Notes under the pieces: generated by a model
What the model saw: the letters and a program-made list of their open reading frames with translations, nothing else
Told to the model about the DNA's origin: nothing
Databases searched by the model: none
In this document: piece after piece, positions 9,230 to 17,988 of the stretch
How the letters are laid out: every line of letters begins with the position of its first letter
Numbering within the stretch: position 1 is the first letter of the stretch
Assembly: GCF_000230995.2 (NCBI RefSeq)
Contig: NC_019973.1
Coordinates: forward strand, 4,912,001 to 4,976,000
DNA length: 64,000 nucleotides
DNA from: Mesorhizobium australicum WSM2073
GTDB lineage: Bacteria; Pseudomonadota; Alphaproteobacteria; Rhizobiales; Rhizobiaceae
Direction of reading: 5' to 3'
Translations under genes and position numbers: made by a program

Positions 9230-9262
9230 GCTCTCGGATACCGTGCGGTCTGCGGTGCGAGC

Positions 9263-9742
9263 TCACACCGGCAGCAAGGCATCCGGCTTCACGTCGCCGA
9301 TCGAGGCATAGGTATGTGTCTCCTTCACCCCGGGCAGCGGCAGGATGACGCGTTTGAGAAAGTCCTGATAGTCGGCCATCTCGGCAATGCGGGCCTTCAC
9401 GAGATAGTCGAAGCCGCCGACGACCATATGGCATTCCAGAACCTCGGGCGCCTTTGCCACCGCCTCGGCGAAGCGGTCAAAGATATGCGGGGCCGCGTGA
9501 TCGAGCCGCACCTCGATGAAGACAAGCATGCCGCGGCCAATCTTTGCCGGATTGAGCACCGCCCTGACGGCGGTGATAAACCCGTCGCGAAACAGGCGTT
9601 TCACGCGCTGGCTGGCGCCGGTCGGTGACAGGCCGACGCGCGCTGCCAGGTCGAGCGTGGTGCGGCGCCCATCTTCCTGCAGCAGTCGCAGAAGACTGCG
9701 GTCGACGGCGTCCAGGTCGACTGGTTCAGGATTCACGTTCAA
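9263..9742 (-). CDS. Lrp/AsnC family transcriptional regulator
   Basis: A 159-residue Lrp/AsnC regulator. The N-terminal winged helix begins LDAVDRSLLRLLQEDGR and its recognition helix is near LSPTGASQRVKRLFRDG. The C-terminal RAM (ACT-like) ligand-binding domain runs from about residue 70, with VLECHMVVGGFDYLVKAR and the typical VILPLPGVKETHT ending. Family members sense amino acids. It is divergent from an EamA-type exporter at 9883, with a 140-base AT-rich intergenic region, so it probably controls that transporter. The effector is unknown. Confidence 0.92.
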   Translation of the reverse strand: MNVNPEPVDLDAVDRSLLRLLQEDGRRTTLDLAARVGLSPTGASQRVKRLFRDGFITAVRAVLNPAKIGRGMLVFIEVRLDHAAPHIFDRFAEAVAKAPEVLECHMVVGGFDYLVKARIAEMADYQDFLKRVILPLPGVKETHTYASIGDVKPDALLPV

Positions 9743-9882
9743 GTCCTCCTATTTGCGTGAATTACACTTCAAATTCTAAAAAACAGCGTATTTTGTCGCG
9801 ATCATTTCGACCATAGGCTGCGCTTCATCGCAAGGTCGGGGGCTGTCTCCTCCTGGCGGCATGAACATGCGGCGGAACTGAC

Positions 9883-10806
9883 ATGGCGGACGGACGAGAC
9901 ACGGGAGACACAAGACTGGCGGTGATCGCCGGCCTTGTCATGATCGCCATCTATGCGGCGCAGTTCGTCGCCGCCCGCTTCAGCCTCAGGGAGCATCTGA
10001 CGGCCACCGACATGGCCAGCCTGCGCTTTGCAGGTGCCAGCGCGGTGTTCCTGCCGATCGTCTGGAGACGCGGCCTGGCGACCATGAAGGCGCTGGGCTG
10101 GCGGCGTGGACTGACGTTGGCTGCACTGGCCGGATTGCCCTATCCGCTGATCATCAACTGGGGTCTAACCCAGGCGCCCGCCGCCCATGCCGCGGCGCTC
10201 TGCCCGGCCTCGATCGTGTTCTTCTCGTTCCTATTGTCGCTGTTCAGGGAAAGCGCGTCGCGTCGGCGGATCATCGGCGTCGTTACGATCATCGCCGGCT
10301 TGTTGCTGTTCATAGCGCCGGCGCGCACCGGCGCCAGCGATGTCCTGTTCGGGGACCTGCTGTTTATCGGATCGGGCGCGATGTTTTCCACATATGCCGT
10401 TCTTGTGCAGCGATGGCGTGTCGACCCGGTCACGGCGACCGCGAGCGTCGTGCTTTTGTCCTGCCTGCCGCTGCCACTTCTTTATGTCTTTGCGCCAAGC
10501 GGCCTCCATGCCGCCGCAGGCCCCGAAATCGCCAGCCAGATCGTCATTCAAGGTCTTCTCGCGGGCGCTGCGGCAATGTTCCTCTACACTTACATTGTCG
10601 ACCGATTGGGCTCACAGGCTGCATCACTGTTCCTGCCGGGTGTGCCGGTCGCCACGGTGATGGTCGGCATGGTCGTGCTTGGCGAGACCCCGCTGGCTAT
10701 CCAATGCGTGGCCATCGCCATCATGGCCGCCGGGATGGGTTATTCGGCGATGGGTCGACGCAGCACCAGGGAAAATCTGGCTGTCTCGACATCAGCTGGA
10801 TCGTGA
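9883..10806 (+). CDS. EamA/DMT family transporter
   Basis: A 307-residue inner membrane protein with about ten transmembrane segments and two EamA repeats, of the drug/metabolite transporter superfamily. The first repeat begins LAVIAGLVMIAIYAAQFVAA; the second starts near residue 150 (SDVLFGDLLFIGSGAMFSTYAVL). Such proteins export amino acids, amino-acid-like compounds or other metabolites. Placement opposite an Lrp/AsnC regulator suggests amino acid export, which is inference. The substrate cannot be read from the sequence. Confidence 0.88.
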   Translation: MADGRDTGDTRLAVIAGLVMIAIYAAQFVAARFSLREHLTATDMASLRFAGASAVFLPIVWRRGLATMKALGWRRGLTLAALAGLPYPLIINWGLTQAPAAHAAALCPASIVFFSFLLSLFRESASRRRIIGVVTIIAGLLLFIAPARTGASDVLFGDLLFIGSGAMFSTYAVLVQRWRVDPVTATASVVLLSCLPLPLLYVFAPSGLHAAAGPEIASQIVIQGLLAGAAAMFLYTYIVDRLGSQAASLFLPGVPVATVMVGMVVLGETPLAIQCVAIAIMAAGMGYSAMGRRSTRENLAVSTSAGS

Positions 10807-10868
10807 ATGGTTTCAGGGGCATGGCAGGCTGCCGAAGAACGGGACCGGTACCGGATCGGGCCTGTTCA

Positions 10869-11585
10869 TCAAGGTGTGGAGGCGAGCAGCGCCGCCAACT
10901 TCTCCGGCCCGCCCTGCAAAACGTTCAGATCGACGTCCCCCTCGATGCCGTTCACGCGCCCCCTGTTGTGGTACTGCCAGTAGATCCAGTCACGGCGGTC
11001 CGGTTCCATGAGCAGTGAGCGTAGCCAGAGTGGGCGAGCGGCGATTTGCCCGGCATAAGCGGCCTCGGCTTCATCCGTAAGATAGACGATCGCCGGCTTG
11101 CCGAATGCCGCCTCGACAGGTCCGAGGAAGGCCTGGAGTTCGGCATTCAACTGTTCGGGCTACGGACGCCGCGGACAGTTGCCGCCGAACTCGATGTCGA
11201 CCACGGGCGGCAGCAGCGGCTGATCGTGCGGCACCACCGAGATGAAATTCCTCGCCTGGTCGGCGCCCGGCCGGCAGAAGGTGAAGAAATGATAGGCGCC
11301 GACGGCGAGTCCGGCGGCGCGGGCCTCGCGCAGATTGCCGGCGAAGGCGTCGTCGACATGGTCGCCGCCTTCAGTCGCCTTGATGACGACGAAAGCCACA
11401 TCATCGGCGGCAACACGCCGCCAGTCGATCCGGCCCTGATGATGGGAGACGTCGATGCCCCTGACCGGATATCGGTCGCGGTCGGGAGAGTAGGTGCGGA
11501 AATAGGCCACTCCTCCCACAGCAATGACACATGCCAAGGCAAGACTGGCCGCGCCCCAGAGAACAATCCGCTTCTTCAAGACCAC
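10869..11585 (-). pseudogene. GH25 lysozyme gene with in-frame amber stop
   Basis: A membrane-anchored GH25 muramidase gene (239 codons including the terminal stop) interrupted by TAG at 11160-11162 (codon 142). The first part has an N-terminal membrane segment, the GH25 start GIDVSHHQGRIDW, the glycine-rich VGAYHFFTF and the catalytic DxE in PPVVDIEFGG. After the stop the same frame continues with PAIVYLTDE and the typical GH25 ending DWIYWQYHNRGRVNG...VDLNV. No frameshift is needed to join them. A truncated product would keep the acidic residues but lose the last strands of the barrel. It is either a nonsense mutation, an assembly error or a readthrough case; the first two are more likely. 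Confidence 0.88.
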
Positions 11586-11652
11586 CCCTGTTGGACTTGC
11601 CGGTTGTTCGGCGTTGAAAACCAGGCCGTTGGCTTTGCAGGCTATCTCCCGA

Positions 11653-12132
11653 TCACCCGCGCTCCTTCAGCAGCCGGCCTTTTTCGCGCGACCAGTCGCG
11701 TTGCTTTTCGGTCTCGCGCTTGTCGTGCAGTTTCTTGCCGCGGCCGACGGCAAGCAGCAGCTTGGCGCGTCCCTGGTCGTTGAAATAGATTTTCAGCGGC
11801 ACCAGGGTCATGCCTTCGCGGTCCACGCTCTGCGACAGCTTGGCCATTTCGCGCTTGTTGAGCAGCAGTTTGCGGCGGCGGCGCGGCTCGTGGTTGAAGC
11901 GGTTGGCCTGCAGATATTCGGGCAGATAGGAATTGATCAGCCAGATCTCGCCGCCTTCGACCGAGGCATAGCTGTCCTGGATGTTGGCCTGGCCCTGACG
12001 CAGCGACTTGACCTCGGTTCCGGTCAGCACAAGGCCGGCCTCGATCGTGTCGAGCACCTCGTAGGAAAACCGCGCTTTGCGGTTTTCGGCAACGGTCTTG
12101 TTGTTGGGATCGGCTTTTCTGACTTGGTTCAT
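11653..12132 (-). CDS. smpB: SsrA-binding protein SmpB
   Basis: SmpB, 159 residues, binds tmRNA and delivers it to stalled ribosomes for trans-translation. Conserved [22 protein letters not shown] and [19 protein letters not shown] are at the N-terminus. The basic C-terminal tail ([20 protein letters not shown]) enters the ribosomal A site. The start at 12132 ([11 protein letters not shown]) fits the family; a longer frame runs back into a palindromic element and is rejected. It is downstream of dapA on the minus strand, the common rhizobial order. The tmRNA gene is not in the window. Confidence 0.95.
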   Translation of the reverse strand: MNQVRKADPNNKTVAENRKARFSYEVLDTIEAGLVLTGTEVKSLRQGQANIQDSYASVEGGEIWLINSYLPEYLQANRFNHEPRRRRKLLLNKREMAKLSQSVDREGMTLVPLKIYFNDQGRAKLLLAVGRGKKLHDKRETEKQRDWSREKGRLLKERG

Positions 12133-12140
12133 GAGGTCTA

Positions 12141-12281
12141 GAGTCCGTTTCGAAACTCGCTCCCGCGAGTCAGATGATGGTGCTACCGAGAACCGGAGCG
12201 GAGCGTACATATAGTACGGGAACACCGGAAGCGCAGGTGGCGCCTTCAGATGATCGCGGGAGCAGACTTCCCAAACGGCTC
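12141..12281. repeat. 141-bp imperfect palindromic element (RIME/ABC-like)
   Basis: The element fills almost the whole space between the dapA stop (12283) and the smpB start (12132). Its outer arms (about 12141-12187 and 12236-12281) are imperfect reverse complements: GAGTCCGTTT, CTCCCGCGA and ATGATGG(T)GC match AAACGGCTC, TCGCGGGAG and GC(G)CCTTCAGATGAT in mirror order. The centre has a further short hairpin, CGTAC-ATATA-GTACG (12204-12218). Size, position and internal nested palindromes resemble the intergenic mosaic elements known from Rhizobiaceae. The family name is my inference from memory. Confidence 0.75.
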
Positions 12282-12282
12282 G

Positions 12283-13164
12283 CTAATTGATCAAGCCGGC
12301 GTGCTTCATGGCCGCATCGATCCTCTCGGCCGTTGCCGGTTCAACAGTCACCAGCGGCGAACGCAGCACGTTCTCGACCTTGCCCAGCTTCGACAGTGCA
12401 TATTTCGCGCCGGACACGCCGGGCTCGATAAAGATCGCCTTATGCAGCGGCAAGAGACGGTCCTGCAGCTCCAGCGCCTTCGCACTGTCGCCCGAAAGCG
12501 TTGCTTCCTGGAATTCGGCGCAGAGCCGCGGCGCGACGTTCGAGGTCACTGAGATGCAGCCGACACCACCATGCGCGTTGAAACCGAGCGCGGAAGCGTC
12601 CTCACCCGAAAGCTGGATAAAATCCTTGCCACAGGTCATGCGCTGCTCCGACACGCGCTCGACCTTGCCGGTGGCGTCCTTGACGCCGACGATGTTCTTG
12701 AAGTCGTGCGCCAGCCGGCCCATCGTCTCCGGCATCATGTCAATGACCGAGCGCGGCGGGATGTTGTAGATGATGATCGGCAGCTTGGTCGCCCGGGCGA
12801 CAGCGGCAAAATGCTCGTAGAGGCCGCGCTGTGTCGGCTTGTTGTAATAGGGCGTTACGACCAGGGCAGCATCGGCGCCGGCCTTTTCGGCATACTGCAC
12901 GAGCCCGACGGCTTCCTCGGTGTTGTTGGAACCGGCACCGGCAACCACCGGGGCGCGGCCCTTGGCCACCTCGATGCAGATCTTGACGACGTGGCGATGC
13001 TCGTCATGCGACAGCGTAGGCGACTCGCCCGTTGTGCCGACAGGAACCAGGCCTGTCGTGCCCTCGCCAAGCTGCCAGTCGACGAACGCGCGAAAGGCTT
13101 TCTCGTCGAAACGCCCGCTCTTTTCGAACGGTGTCACGAGCGCGGTAAGCGAGCCTCTCAGCAT
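12283..13164 (-). CDS. dapA: 4-hydroxy-tetrahydrodipicolinate synthase
   Basis: DapA, 293 residues, condenses pyruvate with aspartate semialdehyde in the lysine and diaminopimelate pathway. The TIM barrel starts [13 protein letters not shown]. The threonine pair is in [11 protein letters not shown], the catalytic tyrosine in [10 protein letters not shown] and the Schiff-base lysine in [13 protein letters not shown]. The start at 13164 is the family-consistent one; the longer frame runs into repeat DNA. The upstream leader contains three palindromic repeats from 13197 on. Diaminopimelate feeds peptidoglycan; both neighbouring peptidoglycan hydrolase genes are broken. Confidence 0.96.
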   Translation of the reverse strand: MLRGSLTALVTPFEKSGRFDEKAFRAFVDWQLGEGTTGLVPVGTTGESPTLSHDEHRHVVKICIEVAKGRAPVVAGAGSNNTEEAVGLVQYAEKAGADAALVVTPYYNKPTQRGLYEHFAAVARATKLPIIIYNIPPRSVIDMMPETMGRLAHDFKNIVGVKDATGKVERVSEQRMTCGKDFIQLSGEDASALGFNAHGGVGCISVTSNVAPRLCAEFQEATLSGDSAKALELQDRLLPLHKAIFIEPGVSGAKYALSKLGKVENVLRSPLVTVEPATAERIDAAMKHAGLIN

Positions 13165-13196
13165 GTCGTCCAACTCCTTGGGACTTCTCGGTTCAC

Positions 13197-13359
13197 GCAT
13201 GTCGTTGTCCCAAAACCGGTATCCACTTTTGGGCGCCATGCACTTTGTTGGTTGTGCATGTCGTTACCCCAAAACCGGTATCCACTTTTGGGCGCCATGC
13301 ACTTTGTTGGTTGTGCATGTCGTTACCCCAAAACCGGTATCCACTTTTGGGCGCCATGC
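13197..13359. repeat. Three tandem 59-bp palindromic repeats in the dapA leader
   Basis: Three copies of a 45-base palindrome (13197-13241, 13256-13300, 13315-13359) recur at an exact 59-base period with an identical 14-base linker. Each copy folds on CCCAAAA/TTTTGGG with an 11-base loop and outer GCATG/CATGC arms. Copies 2 and 3 are identical and copy 1 differs at two bases. The array starts 32 bases upstream of dapA. The unit resembles REP-type palindromes that are frequent in rhizobial intergenic DNA. Confidence 0.9.
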
Positions 13360-13571
13360 ATCGGTGTTTCGTGGTGCGCCTTCTAACCGAAAGCGAAGCC
13401 GCGCACCATAGTCTCGACATTGTTGCGCGGCAAGCATTGCCATGGTGCCAGCAAGCGTAATTCGAACGGCCTCGATAACCCTTTGTTTACGAGCCCTTCA
13501 CGACCTAAGTTTAGGCTTCAAGGCTTCTTCGCCGCCGGTAAAATACTGGATTTAAGGAAAGACACGCGATC
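13360..13571. promoter_or_regulatory. Divergent promoter region dapA / lytic transglycosylase
   Basis: This region follows the palindromic repeats and should hold the transglycosylase promoter and perhaps the dapA promoter. A purine-rich TTTAAGGAAAG lies about 10 bases ahead of the ATG at 13572 and is a plausible ribosome binding site. I cannot assign -35 and -10 boxes with confidence. Confidence 0.4.
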
Positions 13572-15602
13572 ATGCCGACCAGTCGGCCCCATCTCTTCGC
13601 GCTGCTTGGCGCCGTCGCCGCGCTGATGCCCGGCGTGGCGATCAGCGGCAGCGTCGATGTGCGGGTCACCTCGGCCATCCCGGTGCCTGGTGTACAGGAC
13701 AAGGCGCAACAGGCCCCCTCACCCAGCGTCGCACTGTTGAAAAGTGGACTGGATGCGCTGGCGGCCGGCGATATTTCCGGCGCGCGCGGCGTGCGTGATG
13801 CACTGCCCGCACAATCGCTCGACCAGCACATATTGGCCTGAGCGATCGCGCTTTACGGCGGAGACAAGGTTCCAAGCGGCGACATCGCGGCGGCCGCGAA
13901 GATGCTGCCCAACTGGCCGGGCACCGTCGCCTTGCGCAAGAACAGCGAGCGCGCGCTCTACCGCGAAAACCCGGCGGCGGATGTCGTCGTCAAGGCATTC
14001 GACGGCAGCCAGCCGCAGACATTCGAAGGCGTGATGGTTCTCGCGCGCGCCTATGTGTCGTCCGGCAACGCCAAGGCGGCGCGATCGGTGCTGTCGCCGT
14101 TCTGGCGCACCGCGATCCTGGAGGCCAAGAACGAGACGGCTCTGATCAAGGAGTTCGGCAGCCTTGTTCCTGCCGCCGACCACCGTTTTCGCATGGAGCG
14201 CATGTTCTATGCCGACCGGGTGAGTTCCGCCTTGCGTGTCGCCGGCCTCGCCGGCGCCCAGCAGCTTGCCGACGCCTGGGCGGCGGCCGACAGGAGCGAC
14301 AAGAATGCCGCCAAATTCCTAAAGGCGGTACCGGCGGCGCAGCGTTCGGCCGGCTATTTCTTCGCGCAGGCCGAGTATCTGCGCAAGCAGCAGGATTTTG
14401 CGGGCGCCGCGGCGGTTGTCATGAAGGCGCCGGCGGACCGTGACTTCCTGGTCGATCCGGATGCCTGGTGGGTCGAACGCCGGGTGCTGTCGCGCGAACT
14501 GGTCGACCGGGGCGACATGAAGACGGCATACAAGATAGTCGCCACGCATGCCGCCGAAAGCGCGGCCAATGCGGCGGAAGCCGAGTTCCATGCCGGCTGG
14601 TACGCGCTGCGTGGCCTGAACGATCCCAAGCTCGCGGCGACGCATTTCGCGCGCATCGCCGACCTTGCCCAGGGACCGATGACCCTGTCGCGCGCCTATT
14701 ACTGGCTCGGCCGCGCGGCGGAAGTCGGAGGCCCCGGCAATGCCAAGGATTATTTTGGACGTGCGGCGACCTACGGCACCACGTTTTACGGCCAGCTCGC
14801 CGCCGAACGTGTCGGCCGGCAGGCGCTCAACATCGTCTATCCCCAGCCAAGTGCCGCCGACCGGCAGAGCTTTGCCGGCCGCGAGGCCGTCTCCGCCATC
14901 AAGCGACTGCAGGAGGCGGGCTACGACCGCTATGCCGAAACGCTCTACCGCGACCTTGCCGGCCAGTTGACCAGTCCGGGTGAACTGGCGCTGCTCGCCG
15001 TCCTGGCGGAAAAGCAGGACAACCATTTCATGGCGCTGAAAATCGGCAAGATCGCCGGAGCGCGGGGCATCGACGTCGGAGCGCTGTCGCATCCGCTCGG
15101 CGTCATCCCCGATTCGGCCAATATTTCCGGTTCCGGCAAGGCGCTGGCCTACGCGATCGCCCGCCAGGAAAGCGAATTCAATATCGGCGCCATATCCAGT
15201 GCCGGCGCGCGCGGGCTGCTGCAGCTGATGCCGGCAACCGCCAGGCAGTTGGCGAAGAAGGCCGGATTGCAGTTTTCGCAGACCAGACTGACAACCGACG
15301 CCGCCTATAATGCGACGCTTGGTTCGGCCTTCCTCGGCGAACAGCTGGATCGCTTCAACGGCTCGTACGTATTGACCTTCGCGGGCTACAATGCCGGCCC
15401 GGCCCGGGCCGGCCAGTGGGTGGCGAAATATGGTGACCCGCGCGGCAAGGACATCGATGCGGTGGTGGACTGGATCGAACGGATTCCCTACACGGAAACA
15501 AGAAGTTACGTGCAGCGCGTGATGGAGAATTACGAGGTCTACAAGATGCGTATCTCCGGCAAGTACGACATCGTCGGCGATCTCGTGAACGGGCGGAGTT
15601 GA
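13572..15602 (+). pseudogene. Soluble lytic murein transglycosylase gene with in-frame opal stop
   Basis: A Slt70-like lytic transglycosylase gene, 676 codons plus terminal stop, with an in-frame TGA at 13839-13841 (codon 90). Codons 1-89 encode a signal peptide and the start of the helical superhelix; reading continues in the same frame as AIALYGGDKVPSGDIAAAAK. The catalytic SLT domain near the C-terminus is intact: ARQESEFN with the catalytic Glu, then SSAGARGLLQLMPATARQLA and FAGYNAGPARAGQW. Related proteins have a tryptophan where the stop falls (from my memory of the family), so TGG to TGA is the simplest change. Restart at 13902 would lack a signal peptide. Confidence 0.88.
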
Positions 15603-15711
15603 AGTTTTTGCTCTTCCTTCGTGAGGAGAAGGAGGAGCCTTTCCCATTTGACCCTCCCGCGCTCCGTCTATAGCAGACGTGGACGATCCCTTCGGCTAGA
15701 GAACCCGTCCC

Positions 15712-16611
15712 ATGTCGAGCAACCCAGGTTTCTCCGACTTCTTCTATGCCGCGCCAGATGGGCTGAGACTTCACGCGCGCGTCTATGGCGAAGCGAATTC
15801 CGCACATTGGCCGGTCGTCTGCCTGCCTGGCCTCACACGTAATGCGCGGGATTTTCACGAGCTGGCGCTCTATCTCTCAACGCGATCCGCCTTTGCGCGC
15901 AAGGTCATCGCCTTCGACTATCGCGGACGCGGACAGTCGGCCTACGATCCCGATGTCAGTCACTATAATGTCGGCGTCGAGGCGGGGGACATCCTTGCCG
16001 GGCTGACGGCGCTCGGCATCAAACAGGCGGCCTTCATCGGCACCTCTCGCGGCGGGCTGATCATCCATGTGCTTGGCGCGATGCAGCCGGCGGCGCTGAA
16101 AGCCATCGTGCTCAACGACATCGGGCCAGTGATCGAGCCCGCCGGCCTTGACCATATCCGCGCCTATCTCGATCCCACGCCAAGACCGAAGAGCCGTGCC
16201 GAGACTGTCGATGCCCTGCGCGACACCCATAGCAGCGACTTTCCCGCCCTCGCTTCGGCGGATTGGGAGCGGATGGCGTCAGCGCTCTATCGCGAGACAG
16301 ATCAGGGGCTGATGCCGGATTTCGACCCGAGGCTGGTTGAAACGCTCGCCGCCCTCGACCTAAGCAAGAAACTGCCGGATTTGTGGGCGCAATTCGAGGC
16401 GCTGGCCGTCATGCCTATGCTGGTCATACGCGGTGCCAGTTCGAGACTTTTCTCCGTCGAGACGCTTGAAGAAATGAAGAAGCGCCACCCAAACCTCGAG
16501 GCGATCACGGTCGAGGGCCAAGGCCACGCGCCTTTCCTCGAGACCGGCAGCCTGCCCGTCGCCGTTGCTGCTTTTCTCGATCGCGCCGAGAGGCAAATAA
16601 GCGGCAAATAA
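15712..16611 (+). CDS. Alpha/beta fold hydrolase
   Basis: A 299-residue alpha/beta hydrolase. The nucleophile elbow is GTSRGG at about residues 118-123, the oxyanion region is VVCLPGLTRNARDFHELA near residues 28-45, and the catalytic histidine is in GQGHAPFLE near residue 271. The family includes esterases, lipases and C-C bond hydrolases, so the substrate is open. It follows the lytic transglycosylase by 109 bases on the same strand. No signal peptide is visible, so it should be cytoplasmic. Confidence 0.88.
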   Translation: MSSNPGFSDFFYAAPDGLRLHARVYGEANSAHWPVVCLPGLTRNARDFHELALYLSTRSAFARKVIAFDYRGRGQSAYDPDVSHYNVGVEAGDILAGLTALGIKQAAFIGTSRGGLIIHVLGAMQPAALKAIVLNDIGPVIEPAGLDHIRAYLDPTPRPKSRAETVDALRDTHSSDFPALASADWERMASALYRETDQGLMPDFDPRLVETLAALDLSKKLPDLWAQFEALAVMPMLVIRGASSRLFSVETLEEMKKRHPNLEAITVEGQGHAPFLETGSLPVAVAAFLDRAERQISGK

Positions 16612-16669
16612 GCCCCAAGACCAGATCAGATCCCGGGGCTGTTACGGCGGCAAAGGCAAACTGTCGGAA

Positions 16670-17746
16670 CTACTTGGCCTTGGAGCTTTTGCGGGTCGCC
16701 TTTGGCGGCGCCTTCGCCGAAGCGCCCTCATCCGTCTGCTTCCGCTTCGCCGACGGCGTCGTCACCGGCGACGAAAACAGCGAGCTTTCCGCGTTGCCGG
16801 CCGGTTGCTCGCCGCGAGGCTTCTCCAGCACGACAACGCAACCATCGAGATCATTGGTGGCCAGATGCGCGTAGCGCATGGTCATCGACAAGGTCTGATG
16901 GCCAAGCCACATCTGCACGCGGCGGATGTCGATGCCGCCCTGGACAAGACGCGAAGCGCAGGTGTGGCGCAGGATGTGCGGCACGACCTGGTCGTCGGCG
17001 CCGAGGCCGACTTCCGCCTTGGCATCGTTCCAGATGGCGCGGAATTGTGCCTGGCTGAGCTGGGTGAACGGGCCCTTGGGTCGGCGTCCTTCGGCCGGAG
17101 GCAGCTTGATGACCTCCTTGACCCGTTCGGTCATCGGAATGGTCCGGCTGCGGCCGGATTTGGTGATCCAGAAGGAGACGCGATGTTCCTGGATATCGTT
17201 CCAGATCAGCCCGAGCGCCTCTCCGAGGCGGCATCCGGTGTCGACCAGGAAGACGGAAAGCCGGTAAGCATCCTCGCTGCGGCTCTTGATAGCGGCAAAC
17301 AGCCTTGCCTCTTCCTCCCTCTCGAGGAAACGAATTCGTCCCGCCCGCTCCTTCTGGCGGCGAAACTCGGGCAAGCTGTGGATATCTCCCATCTTGTAAG
17401 CCTTGCGCAGCAGTTTGCTGAGAGCAGCCATCTTTCGATTGATGGTCGCGTTGCTGTTGCCGCGCTGGCGCAAGGTGCCGATAAGGTTGTCCAGGGTACT
17501 CTGGTCAAAGGCGCTGAAACGCTCCCCAAGGAGGATCTCGTCTATCTCGCCGATGAAGGAGCTGACATTATATTTATGTCGCCCATCATCCCACAATATG
17601 TCTCGATAAGCTGAAAAAAGCTCTCCGACCCGGTATGACTTTACTTCTCTTATCTTGTTATATGTGTAGTTGATCTTCGAGTTCTGAGAAGAAAACGTCG
17701 AAAACTGATCAGAGGGGTATCCCTCTTGAATCGCTTCGTTGGTCAT
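16670..17746 (-). CDS. Tyrosine-type site-specific integrase
   Basis: A 358-residue tyrosine recombinase. The core-binding domain spans roughly residues 40-130. The catalytic residues are all visible: Arg in DTGCRLGEALGL, Lys in the TKSGRSRTIPM hairpin, HxxR in HILRHTCASRL, the later His in WLGHQTLSMTM and the nucleophile Tyr in MRYAHLA. The C-terminal 50 residues are low-complexity and basic. No other phage, plasmid or conjugation gene is adjacent and I could not find att repeats. It is therefore an orphan integrase, probably left by an integrated element, lying beside the accessory porin/tRNA region. Confidence 0.9.
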   Translation of the reverse strand: MTNEAIQEGYPSDQFSTFSSQNSKINYTYNKIREVKSYRVGELFSAYRDILWDDGRHKYNVSSFIGEIDEILLGERFSAFDQSTLDNLIGTLRQRGNSNATINRKMAALSKLLRKAYKMGDIHSLPEFRRQKERAGRIRFLEREEEARLFAAIKSRSEDAYRLSVFLVDTGCRLGEALGLIWNDIQEHRVSFWITKSGRSRTIPMTERVKEVIKLPPAEGRRPKGPFTQLSQAQFRAIWNDAKAEVGLGADDQVVPHILRHTCASRLVQGGIDIRRVQMWLGHQTLSMTMRYAHLATNDLDGCVVVLEKPRGEQPAGNAESSLFSSPVTTPSAKRKQTDEGASAKAPPKATRKSSKAK

Positions 17747-17928
17747 TATCCGTCACTCCCCCGAGTGGATTGGGATCAGCCCTATCCGCTTGGGAGCGTC
17801 CTTTCAAGAGATTAAATCACGCAGTTGTGATCTCACCCGCCCACCGCGGATCCCACGAGACCAACCTACGGATCTGTTCAGCTACCGATTCCCCCTCTTT
17901 CCTTGGTTTGCGTTGACCCAGTCACGAA

Positions 17929-17963
17929 ACAAAAACAGCCCGGGCGTTTGTGCGCCCGGGCTG
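17929..17963 (-). terminator. Intrinsic terminator of the minus-strand porin
   Basis: A 10-bp GC-rich stem (AGCCCGGGCG at 17937-17946 with CGCCCGGGCT at 17953-17962) around a 6-base loop. On the minus strand it is followed by GTTTTTGTTT. It lies 26 bases beyond the stop of the porin at 17989-19125. Confidence 0.9.
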
Positions 17964-17988
17964 GATTTCATCTGTAAGGAACCAGCCC

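Noticed and set aside
12133..12225. N-terminal extension of SmpB
   Set aside because: It would translate the palindromic element and has no similarity to SmpB.
13197..13359. CRISPR array
   Set aside because: The repeats are palindromic with identical 14-base linkers instead of unique spacers, only three copies exist and no cas gene is in the window.
13572..15602. Programmed recoding of TGA to selenocysteine or tryptophan in the transglycosylase
   Set aside because: No selenocysteine insertion structure is apparent and other genes in the window use TGA as a normal stop, so a mutation or sequencing error is simpler.
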